DNA of 64,000 nt. It comes from Mactromeris polynyma (taxonomy: Eukaryota; Mollusca; Bivalvia; Venerida; Mactridae). The notes beneath the pieces are model-generated. The model was given only the letters and a program-made list of their open reading frames with translations. It searched no databases and was not told where the DNA came from. The stretch spans positions 744,001-808,000 of the forward strand of contig JASFXZ010000053.1 of NCBI GenBank assembly GCA_032209605.1, given 5' to 3'. Positions within the stretch are counted from its first letter, which is position 1. Each line of letters begins with the position of its first letter. Below, piece after piece: positions 22,073-33,400 of this stretch. The translations under genes were made by a program, and so were the position numbers.

Positions 22073-25000
22073 GTCTACATTAATAAATTGTCGGTGTATC
22101 TTCTGGTCATTGTTGAGAAACATGTCTGGCGCGGAGATCCTGGGATACATTTCATGGTGAGTTAAATAAAACGGTCACAGAATTCTACATATATAAACAA
22201 CAAATACTGATGAAAGAGCTAACCCACCAGCATTGATACTGATGTCTTACATAGTTTGTAAAGATTAAAATGATATTTTGAGTACTTTCTATGAAATCAT
22301 TACAGAATTGACCAATAATGTCTGTGGTAACATTTTTTTTCATTTGCTGCCTGTCCTTCAGAGATGTGCTTAAGTTTCAGTATGGTATGATACAATAACA
22401 TGGAGATAATGTCAAAAAACTGATTGGTTAGTTATGTTAGTCAGTATTTATTGTGGTGATTCTGCTGATAGATAAATTGAGGGATGAAAGCAATACTCAG
22501 TCTATAACATTGTATATTGCATATAGATGTAGCAGCAGACAGACTTTTTCACTTTCACCCCTCAAAATATTGTAATGAATCCAACTGAATAAATAAGGCA
22601 CTTGGCTATTGGCAACACCAAATATTAACTTATCTTAAAATCTAAATGTAAGGTTAAAATCCTATTTTATTTTGAGCTTAGTTCATTTCGATAACATCAA
22701 TGTGATTAGGTGCTTGAAAATTAATTTTGTCTCCAGCGAGTGCTTATAAAAAATGTATATTGAGGTACATTATGGGGTATATAATACAGGCAATATACGC
22801 GTGAGTGAAATAAAAGAAATTTGATCTAAAGAAATAATTTCTGTAATATTTGGAAAGGAAAACATTTTAATTATTGATTTTCTATTCATGACTTAATCAG
22901 ACTAAATATTTTATAAAACAAAATAATACATATGTGTAATTATTAGATCTAGACTAGATCTATGCAGATTTGAAATTCAAAGCTAAAACTTAAAACCTTG
23001 CTCGTTGTACATAGTTCTACTGAAAATTTGGATTTGCAGTATTATAAATTCATTATACAGGTTGTTGACAGGGTATTTGGGGGAATATAACCTGTCTGTG
23101 ATTCATATAACCCTTGGCTAACACCTAGGGTTATATGGCACACAGACAGGTTCTATACAAGAAAACTGCATAATGTTCAAAAATCTCGAAGTGCATCATA
23201 AACTATTGAAATATCATGGATTACTGACTTTAAGTCAAAACTGCAATAAAACAACAAATAAATGAAAGTCATCCATAATTAAATAATTATTAATGAAAGA
23301 AATTAATCAATACATGAATACTTGATGATGCATGAGAGTCACTATGTTACAGTATTCTCATATTGCACAGAGCATAATTAGGCCATGCCAAATTGGAATT
23401 TTGTTAAGCGTCAACCTAAGTTCGCGAACCTAGCTACCTATTCAAAAAAGCAACACAAACTCCTAAACAAAAAACAAATATCCTCAGATAATAAGTGATG
23501 CATAATTTTTGATATTTTAATGAAAGAAACATCATAAAACAAAACAAAATGGTTTGTTTCAAAACTAGATCTATACATGAATAAACCTAATTTAAAACTG
23601 CCTAGTTTTCACACAAATTGCGCACGCGGACGCTTAACAAAATTCCAATTTGGCATGGCCTTACTGTATACATTATCATTTGAAATATGTAATAAACCAG
23701 ATCAAGTTTTGGAGTAAAATTATTTTTGTATTGAAAAACTATGGTGGCATATTTCTGCCATCAGTTGACTACTTAATTAACTAGATAATTATGTAGTCAA
23801 CTAGACTTTTCAAAAATATATTGCCTGTACTGGGTTAAAGTGGGTAAGTGGTGGCAGTTGTGGGCACTATCAGACAATTTTTCGTGTTAAGATATTTATC
23901 TGGTATGAAAATTTATCACGATAATTATCTAGTTAACCACATAATTATTTAGTTAATTAAGTAGCTATCTAGTTACTTCAAGGCGATAACAAGATAATTA
24001 ATTAGTTTACTGGTGGCAGAAATATGCCACCATAAAAAACAGATAAACTGATCAGATGTTGATAACATTTAGGGATTGAAAGCTATTTAAGTTCATTAAA
24101 ATTTCACATGTACTTAAACATTTCTTTACAACAATCCCAGCTGCACTAATAATACATTTTCTATAAATCATTGTCCTATACTCCAGCAATTGTCAAATAT
24201 AGACATTATATAATATGCAAAATGGATATTCATATATACTTGTCTATTGAACAATAATTTCAGGTAAAAAGTCCATAATGCGCTTTATCTTGTTTATTCT
24301 TTAAGCATTAAGATTAAATAGTAAGCAATTCTCTGAAATCAACAATTAAAAAACATAAATACATGTGATAATAAAACACAATGCAGAAATAAAGGATTGG
24401 ACAAAAATACACTTTGACGTCAATGTCTTTTAATCATCAAACTACAATAAAAAAAGATGCAAGGCGACGTCCTATGGTGGCGCGCCATTAACGTCAATGA
24501 CTGCCATTAACAATTGTTATTTGTCAGATATAAAATGAACAATATGCTGATGTTTTGATTTAAATCTTAATGATGTAAAGTATTAAAACTATAAGCGATG
24601 TCAGTTAAACTTTCAAATTTGGTTGACCTCTTCTAGGCACTGTCTTATGTATGTCAGGCGTGCCCTGTAGCAACTTATTCTCTCTCTTTAAGAATTTCTA
24701 AAGTTTTTAAAGTACATGTGATAAGTAAATGTATCTAATAATTAAACAGCATTTATGATAAATCAGTCAGTTTAATTCTGTATTAATATGTACCATAAAT
24801 AAGTTTAATAATGAAATTCAAAATATGATACAAACATTCCATGATATTTAATAAATATGATTGTGAAAGTACTAAGATAAAATTGTTTAGTATGTCGTAA
24901 TGCTTAGTAGTTTGATAAAATCTTCAGTTGATAAACTTTAATGCATGTATTATCAAATACAGTAAAACCTCACTTAAAGACCACCGATATTTAGAGCACC

Positions 25001-28000
25001 TCAAAATTAAGAACACAATATGCAAGTCCATTTTAACTGTTTTGCTCTTTGTTCAACCTTGATATTAAGACCATATCAATAAGAAGACCAGTTTTCAAGG
25101 GTTCTAAAGATGGTCTTAGCCGCGGCCGTGGTCCAGTGGTTAGTGCGCTAGACTTGTAACCCGGTGATCCGGGTTCGATTCCCGGTCGCGGCAGGTCATA
25201 CCCTTCCATGAAAATTTGATAAAAATGTCGATTTTTCTCCTCATGTGGAGAAGTTGCCGGCTACTTGTGGAAGGATAAGTTAGTACTGGTTAGATTTCAG
25301 TCCAGGAAAAACTGGTTAGGTGAAACGGCCGCCGTATATAACTGAAATATCGTTGAGAAACGGCGTTAAACCGGATGAAACAAACAAACAATGGTGGTCT
25401 TATTAATGAGATGTTACTGTATATAGGTTTAAGTCTCATTTTCTTCATTATCAAACTGTTTACCTGTAGAGTTGTCTTTTTAAAATTCAGTGACAGATGG
25501 TGTTGCCAATTAAGTGCTGAGTATGCTTAGAGTCCATCTGTATAAGGCTTATATCATTTATTCACCTGTCACATTCCAATGTGATGTTTTTATACCTCAA
25601 CACCGTGGCAATCTTTACAGTGAATGCCTACTACCTTGTAAAATTAGTCATAACTTTTCTCTCCTCAAAAACAGATATAATTTTTGTGTAGAAACCCAGG
25701 AAATTCTTTTTTGTTGTTGCTTACTTTGAAAGAATATTTTACAAAGTTTAGTCGTGCAAAGGGGAAATTGGTGTTTCCATCAGAATATTCTCTAAGTATT
25801 AGAATGTTGTTGGGCAGGCAGGTAATTGGGCTGGTGGTCATCAAACTGGGGATTTCTGGTGATTATCTTGAGTTTCATTTATCATATATTCTCATCAAAC
25901 TTGGTACATAGTAAGAACATGTGATTGGTTTTGGGGCCGTTCTGTCCAAGGTCACTGTTACTAAAAAGGTATATTCTGTATAGTCACATAGGGAATAACT
26001 TCAAAAATGATCTAGTCCTGAACTAAGCTTATTGAAGTTCTATGTGCACAATTTAGCCTGTAGAGCGCCTTGCTTTTATCATGGGTCTCTTGTTGTCAAT
26101 TCAAAATTTTAAATCAGTAAAATCAAGAAGAAATGTTTTGTAAAACACCATATTTTTTCATTTCGTTCAGTTTTTTATTTCAAATATATTGACAAGATTC
26201 AATCAAAGTTCAAGGTTAAAAGATAACATTTAGGTATAATATTAAATTGGCATGGTATAAGAAGAAAAGTAGATATTCGATTTTAATATATGAGCTATTG
26301 AATGAAAATAGATGAACATATCTGTTAGAAATAGTAAAAATCAGAAAGTTGTTGTTTGGTCACTAATGCAAGGTTTGTCATGGAACATCTTGTATAGTTA
26401 ATCAATTAGTTGCAACCTATAACATACAATTCTGTACGGAAATCAGTATTTGAGTAGATGAAACTAACATTTTTAAATGCGTTTTCATGTTTTTAATACA
26501 TCACAAGCATTTCCTAATTGGAAACCCTCTAAGTTAATCTGTATGAAAATAAGTGCTTTGCCGAAACAACATCAGAACATATCAAATCAAATTTTTGATC
26601 GATATAGCATTATAGTGTAGAAAATTAAAAATTTAATTGAATTTCCCGCAGGTTTAAAACAAGCACAAAAAGGGCCAATTTCACAACATTATAGGAATTC
26701 ACTGTAAAAGTTGTACCGGCTATGAGAAGAGAAAAATTGTACCTGTTTTACAATGGTATAGGCATTTACTGTAAAGATTGACTGACGGTTTCTTGAGGAT
26801 ATAGGATTGGTTTTGTTGAAATCTCTTTATAAGCTGTATACATGTATATATATGACAGAGATAAGTGTGAGGTATACATGAAGCTTTGACCACTCATAGT
26901 GTAGGTTTCAGTGACTGCAAGGTCAAGACACCGCTTGTTGTAATAGGGGTGTCACGATATACTGCTATATCATCATACATTGTATTGCAATAAGCAGCCA
27001 AACTGTATTGTACCATGATATGTAATAAACATACCAGTGGCGTACGAAATGTGCTTTTTTGCTTTCAGTCAGATACTACTGGCTAAATACTTAAGTATTG
27101 AAAATCTAATAACCTGAAATAAGAGTGATACACTATTGTTAAGTTTCTAGTCATGAAAAACTCCTATTTAATCAAACATTTAAATGATATTTATAATTGT
27201 TTTGTTCTGGTTTATGCATATTTATTTTTGAATTTATTTAATACATTTGAACAGCTTGAAGTTGAATACAATGGTTAGATTAAGAAAAAAATCTACAGTC
27301 ATAGCTGAGGTTAATGAAACAATATATCGTGGTACATATTGCAATGCACTGCTTAAGTATTGCAATATATCATGGTACATTATAGACATAACGTGACACC
27401 CCTATAAAAAGTTTTATATGGTTCAGTAAAGTTTCAAACTTTTTGTTTAGTTGACACAAACTTATTTATCTGTGATTTCTTTTACAGGATCAAAAGACAA
27501 TGATGATCCATGTAGTGTTACACAAAGCCATGTATGTGTACTTGGTTGTGTTGTTGCTGCATGTTGATTTACTGAATAAGGTAATATAAAATATTGAACA
27601 AAATGTCAAATAATTGATTAAAGGGAGACAACTTGCATTCTGTTCAAGATCATTCAAGAACATTTTCCAACATTAGACATCACTTCAAAGAAAACAGACT
27701 TTCCAAGGTCAAATACTTATACTTTTTTACCAAAAATGAATATTTTATTACATGTTGGAAGTTAAATGGCTAGTTTATTGCAAATTATGACAAATTCAGC
27801 AAAATAAAAAATATTTTCATGGACTATCAAACTATTTTACAAAACCTTTGGCATTCAATATGCATGTTCTTGAAAACCAAAATCCAAAATAAGTCATTGC
27901 ACATATTTAATAATATAATATCACAAAGCGAACAAACACTTCCAAGTTGAATAAATTTATTTTATATGTAAAAACATATATTCAGATTCCACATTTTAAT

Positions 28001-29924
28001 AATTTCACAATAATTAAAAATATCAACATGCATTTACCACTTTATGTCCAGTAGAGTTTCAATTGAATAATTTTATAAAATTAAATGCACATTGTAACAA
28101 AAATATAATATCATGCCATTGTGATAAAATTAATTGTTCATACAAAAATATTGAGGATTACAATTATTAGTAAATTATTAAATTTCCTGATATTTTAAAC
28201 TTCGTATTTTAGTATATTTGAGTATTCTCGAGAAATCGGGGTCAGGAGTATCAAATTTGTGACAAATAATAGTGAAATATTTCAAATGAACACCTTTGTC
28301 TGAGGTTATAAAACTTGAGATTGATTTCAAATCTTGTTTTGTGTGTTTTCTTAGATTAATTCTGTTGTTTTATAATTGATCATGCAGTAATTGCCATATA
28401 ACATAAATAATTAACCTAAAAAAGTACTGAAACATTTAACAAAATATCTATTTGACAAAATTAGTTGTGACTGAAAAAAAGCTTTGAGTACAGCAACTGA
28501 TCTCAAGTTTATAATCTCTGGCCGTGGGCATTGATGGATTGCAGATTCACACTAAAATTAAAGCAAAAGCTAAAAATACAGAAATATGTTTATTATCATA
28601 ATTTTTTCTTGTACAAATGATGGGGAAAAATAATAATAGAGAAAATTAACACAAAATTTGATAAATTCTTTTCCACTGAGATTACAGTAAAAAATAACTG
28701 GGGCTTGTTGATTAATTAACCAAAATATTGACTGACTTACTTTAAAAAGTAAATACATGTAGTAGAATAATTAGGGATGGGAATAATCAGTTATTTTATA
28801 AACTAGTTAACCGGAAAATCTTCTGAATGGTTTATCGAAGGAGAATACAAACATTTATTGCATTAGTAGATTAACACACAGTTGGTACATATACTGACAT
28901 TTGCAATTACGCGTAATCAAATAGTCATTCTTGATGAGTTCTTTTGTAAATGTCCTTTGAGTTCAGTCTGTGTAGACACTAATGCCATTGACATGGTCAG
29001 AGGTAATATACAATGTATATTGATGATTTGCCATCACTTTTATAACTTAAATTATTAACATACAGAAATGTATTCTCTATAAAATAGTTATAGTAAAATA
29101 GAAGCTGAAAATTATCTCAAGATGTCACACACACCGTATATACCATGTACTGAAGTAACGACAACCATATCAGTGTCATTTGAATAACCGTTTTTTGAGG
29201 TTTGTTCGGTGACATAGTGGGTATGGTTGCAGTTTCTTCAGTGCTAGGTGCTGACGTCATAGGGGTCATAGGTTTGAACCCCTTTGGGTTCACTAATGAA
29301 TTTCCAAAATTTATTTGAAAGACATTCATTAAAGTCAAGTCTGTCAGTTAGACATTTATGTTGCTAAATATTATCAGCAAACTATAGTTGTTTTGATGAA
29401 AAATGTTGGATTTTGTCTTGAATGATAATTGTACTAGGTTGTTTCTTGCATTTTAATAAGCAGATATATTTTCCCATCATGCCTTGGCATCAGCAATGGC
29501 TTGGCTCATTTTGCATTTCTCATGATACTTATACACTTAACAATTAAATACAGCTATAGTAATTTACAGTCAAATTCATCGGGTTCAAAATTTTAAGTAA
29601 TACTTGGTTTCAAATAGCCCATTTCAATTTGACGCGCATAAGAAGATACATCAGGACCTGATATTTATTTCCGATAATACCTAGTATTTGGACAGGTTGT
29701 CGAATATTTGAGGATATTTTCGATATAGCTGTGTTAATTGTGACAAAATTGAGACATCAAAGTGGACTAATTTTGATAAAAAAGTTTTAAGAACATTTTT
29801 TTTTATATTTCAGGTATGGAATGAATCTCATCAAACAACTTCATCAAATTGGTGCATTTGTCCTGTCAATGAATGGTTGTCCAGAATGAACGGTTTATTT
29901 ACGTTATTAAGTAACAAAAAGTGA
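22073..29924 (+). CDS. Three exons joining into one open frame, unknown function (5' end not found)
   Basis: Exons 22073-22156 (84 bp), 27488-27580 (93 bp) and 29814-29924 (111 bp with stop TGA) each have a clean acceptor (TTTCAG, TTTACAG, TTTCAG). The first two have donors ATG|GTGAGT and AAG|GTAATA, and all joins are phase 0. The joined frame has 95 codons without a stop. It begins VYINKLSVYLLVIVEKHVW, has a hydrophobic run (VYLVVLLLHV) in exon 2 and ends LFTLLSNKK. Neither the family nor the start codon is recognised: upstream exons may lie left of the window, which would put the CACTA element in an intron, or translation may start at the Met ending exon 1. A long non-coding RNA is the alternative. 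Confidence 0.35.
23042..23160. repeat. Short palindromic repeat
   Basis: AACCTGTCTGTG near 23085 and CACACAGACAGGTT near 23137 are inverted partners, enclosing a second inverted pair, ATAACCCTTGG and CTAGGGTTAT. Probably a small MITE remnant. Confidence 0.5.
23381..23660. mobile_element. PIF/Harbinger-like MITE with near-perfect ends and TTA duplication
   Basis: The first about 32 bp (GGCCATGCCAAATTGGAATT, then TTGTTAAGCGTC) recur exactly inverted at the right end. TTA flanks both sides (23378-23380 and 23661-23663). 280 bp, non-coding, and probably recent because the ends are still identical. Confidence 0.85.
23743..24034. mobile_element. MITE with TATGGTGGCATA ends
   Basis: TATGGTGGCATATTTCTGCC at 23743 is inverted at the right end (to 24034). 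Inner segments built from TAGATAATTATGTAGTTAAC-like blocks are also inverted. It is non-coding, about 292 bp. Confidence 0.75.
24636..24705 (+). repeat. Dispersed repeat C, copy 1
   Basis: GGCACTGTCTTATGTATGT, then CCCTGTAGCAACTTATTC and TCTCTCTTTAAG. Shared with 51565-51626, where it supplies a splice acceptor, and with 63045-63105. Confidence 0.7.
24961..25425. mobile_element. pogo/Tigger-like MITE, copy 2, split by a SINE
   Basis: The left end TACAGTAAAACCTCACTTAA and the right part TGGTGGTCTTATTAATGAGA, then TGTTACTGTA, belong to the same family as 20829-20992. The interior is interrupted at 25116 by a complete SINE. The MITE lies in the intron between the first two exons of the 22073-29924 gene model. 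Confidence 0.75.
25117..25392 (+). mobile_element. tRNA-derived SINE inserted in the MITE
   Basis: The head (25117-25191) is a decayed tRNA with a good acceptor stem (GCCGCGG paired to TCGCGGC), A box (GTGGTCCAGTGG) and B box (GGTTCGATTCC), and an anticodon-like TGT suggesting tRNA-Thr. The body contains CATGTGGAGAAGTTGCCGGC and the tail ends CGGCGTTAAACC, then an AAACAAACAAACA tract. TGGTCTTA before 25117 and TGGTGGTCTTA after the tail are the target duplication. Transcription would be by RNA polymerase III from the internal boxes; mobilisation would need a LINE supplied elsewhere. Confidence 0.88.
25730..26060 (+). repeat. Probable dispersed mollusc repeat
   Basis: Text such as CATCAAACTTGGTACATAG and AAGGTCACTGTTACTAAAAA recurs in related form inside the element at 14011-14624 (AAGGTCACTGTTACTAAAAA near 14182). 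The two therefore share a repeat ancestry. Boundaries are uncertain. Confidence 0.4.
26944..27404. mobile_element. DNA-transposon fragment/MITE with TAGGGGTGTCACG ends
   Basis: TAGGGGTGTCACGATATA at 26944 is matched by CGTGACACCCCTA ending at 27404. A second inverted block (ATTGCAATA near 26985 and TATTGCAATATATC near 27358) lies inside. It could be hAT-like or a TA-targeting element; no 8-bp duplication is visible. Confidence 0.65.
27581..29813. other. Intron-like AT-rich DNA, nothing else recognised
   Basis: Lies between the second and third exons of the gene model at 22073-29924. No supported open frame, tandem repeat or clear transposon end. Confidence 0.4.
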
Positions 29925-30494
29925 CATATTAGAGATGAATGATATGTTTCAACATGGACCAGAAGACTTTTGTGTTAGAAAATAGACAATTTATGTACTT
30001 TCCATTGTGAAATCTTGTATATTATGTTTGTTTGGTCCATAAAGGACGACCATGGTCCGTAGAAGTGACCAGATATAATTTGTTGCATCTTGTTGGTCTT
30101 ACTTATTGCTATCTACTTAATATAACCACCAACTGACATCCATGACTGATCTATTCTCTTAACTGCTCCATCGTCTTTGGGTTTTAGTTCACATTTTTCA
30201 TAGATCAAATACAAACCATTAATTGGTTTCTTCATCATATGATGAAGAGTTTTTCTGATCACATGGCTTATTCTATGATTGAAAGTATTGACCCACAGTT
30301 GATGACAGCAGTTAAGTATGATAGTCAGTTGCAAGTTACAAAAGACTACCAAGGCCTGCCATTGATTAAATGAAGCAGCCATTGGATAATAGATGGATTG
30401 TCAAGTATTGGTGGCCAAGTAGGGCTAGACTTGTGTCCACAGTTGTCAAAGGGGCTGACTCGCCTATGAAGTTCTGCCACATCTTAAGCAGGGT

Positions 30495-33400
30495 AGAAGG
30501 GAGGCTACTCTTGTTTAGAATGGTTGCCAAGCAAGGATTTATGCCCCCTGCTTAAAAATGGCCGCTGTTATAAATGAGAGTAATGTCCCTTTATTACAAA
30601 ATGGATGCAATTTCAGACATGATTTATGTCCCCTGATGTCAAAATGGCTGCCATTCTCGCGGAATATCAACCATTTTGAAATCAGGGGAAGTAATCCGTG
30701 CTGTTAATTTCCACCATTTTGATAAAAGGGAGGCTACTCTTGTTTCGAATGGTCGCCAAGCAAGGTAGAGTTATGCATCCTGATTAAAAATGGCCGCCAT
30801 TAGGAATGAGAGTAATGTCCCTTTATTACAAAATGGATGCAATTTTAGACATGATTTATGTCCCTTGATGTAAAAATGGCTGCCATTTTCGCGGAATATC
30901 AACCATTTTGAAATCAGGGGAAGTAATCAGTGCTGTTAATTTCCACCATTTTGATAAAAGGGAGGCTACTCTTGTTTCGAATGGTCGCCAAGCAAGGTAG
31001 AGTTATGCATCCTGATTAAAAATGGCCGCCATTATGAATGAGAGTAATGTCCCTTTATTACAAAATGGATGCAATTTTAGACATGATTTATGTCCCTTGA
31101 TGTCAAAATGGCTGCCATTTTCGCGGAATATCAACCATTTTGAAATCAGGGGAAGTAACCCATGCTGTAAATTCCGCCATTTTGAAAGAAGGGAGGCTAC
31201 TCTTGTTTCGAATGGTCGCCTAAAAGGTACAGTTATGCCCCCTGCTTAAAATGGCCGCTATTATGAATGAGAGTAATGTCCCTTTATTACTAAATGGATG
31301 CAATTTTAGACATGATTTATGTCCCTTGATGTAAAAATGGCTGCCATTTTCGCGGAATATCAACCATTTTGAAATCAGGGGAAGTAACCCATGCTGTAAA
31401 TTCCGCCATTTTGAAAGAAGGGAGGCTACTCTTGTTTCGAATGGTCACCTAAAAGGTACAGTTATGCCCCTGCTTAAAATGGCCGCTATTATGAATGAGA
31501 GTAATGTCCCTTTATTACAAAATGGATGCAATTTTAGACATGATTTATGTCCCTTGATGTAAAAATGGCTGCCATTTTCGCGGAATATCAACCATTTTGA
31601 AATCAGGGGAAGTAACCCATGCTGTAAATTCCGCCATTTTGAAAGAAGGGAGGCTACTCTTGTTTCGAATGGTCGCCTAAAAGGTACAGTTATGCCCCCT
31701 GCTTAAAATGGCCGCTATTATGAATGAGAGTAATGTCCCTTTATTACAAAATGAATGCAATTTCAGACATGATTTATGTCCCCTGATGTCAAAATGGCTG
31801 CCATTTTCGCGGAATATCAACCATTTTGAAATCAGGGGAAGTAACCCATGCTGTAAATTCCGCCATTTTGAAAGAAGGGAGGCTACTCTTGTTTCGAATG
31901 GTCGCCTAAAAGGTACAGTTATGCCCCCTGCTTAAAATGGCGGCTATTATGAATGAGAGTAATGTCCCTTTATTACAAAATGGATGCAATTTCAGACATG
32001 ATTTATGGCCCCTGATGCCAAAATGGCTGCCATTTTCGCGGAATATCAACCATTTTGAAATCAGGGGAAGTAACCCATGCTGTAAATTTCGCCATTTTGA
32101 AAGAAGGGAGGCTACTCTTGTTTCGAATGGTCACCTAAAAGGTACAGTTATGCCCCCTGCTTAAAATGGCGGCTATTATGAATGAGAGTAATGTCCCTTT
32201 ATTACAAAATGGATGCAATTTCAGACATGATTTATGGCCCCTGATGCCAAAATGGCTGCCTTTTTCACGGAATATCAACCATTTTGAAATCAGGGGAAGT
32301 AATCCGTGCTGTTAATTTCCACCATTTTGGAAAAAGGGAGGCTACTCTTGTTTCGAATGGTCACCACGAAAGGTAGAGTTATGCATCCTGCTTAAAAATG
32401 GCCGCTATTACGAATGAGAGTTATGTCGCTTTATTACAAAATGTATGCAATTTCAGACATGATTTATGTCCCCTGATGTCATAATGGCTGCCATTTTCGC
32501 GGAATATCAACCATTTTGAAATCAGGGGAAGTAACCCATGCTGTAAATTCCGCCTTTTTGAAAGAAGGGAGGCTACTCTTGTTTCGAATGGTCGCCTAAA
32601 AGGTACAGTTATGCCCCCTGCTTAAAATGGCCGCTATTATGAATGAAAGTAATGTCCCTTTATTACAAAATGGATGCAATTTCAGACATGATTTATGTCC
32701 GTCCCCTGATGTCAAAATGGCTGCCATTTTCGCGGAATATCAACCATTTTGAAATCAGGGGAAGTAACCCATGCTGTAAATTCCGCCATTTTGAAAGAAG
32801 GGAGGCTACTCTTGTTTCGAATGGTCGCCTAAAAGGTACAGTTATGCCCCCTGCTTAAAATGGCCGCTATTATGAATGAGAGTAATGTCCCTTTATTACA
32901 AAATGAATGCAATTTCAGACATGATTTATGTCCCCTGATGTCAAAATGGCTGCCATTTTCGCGGAATATCAACCATTTTGAAATCAGGGGAAGTAACCCA
33001 TGCTGTAAATTCCGCCATTTTGAAAGAAGGGAGGCTACTCTTGTTTCGAATGGTCACCACGAAAGGTAGAGTTATGCATCCTGCTTAAAAATGGCCGCTA
33101 TTATGAATGAGAGTTATGTCCCTTTATTACAAAATGTATGCAATTTCAGACATGATTTATGTCCCCTGATGTCAAAATGGCTGCCATTTTCGCGGAATAT
33201 CAACCATTTTGAAATCAGGGGAAGTAACCCATGCTGTAAATTCCGCCATTTTGAAAGAAGGGAGGCTACTCTTGTTTCGAATGGTCGCCTAAAAGGTACA
33301 GTTATGCCCCCTGCTTAAAATGGCCGCTATTATGAATGAGAGTAATGTCCCTTTATTACAAAATGGATGCAATTTTAGACATGATTTATGTCCCTTGATG

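Noticed and set aside
25117..25191. Functional tRNA-Thr gene
   Set aside because: The anticodon stem has two mismatches, and the sequence continues into a SINE body and tail flanked by a target duplication.
22128..27502. Alternative start MSGAEILGYISW in the first exon of the unknown gene
   Set aside because: In that frame the next exon stops after four codons (IKRQ, then TGA), whereas the phase-0 frame stays open through all three exons.
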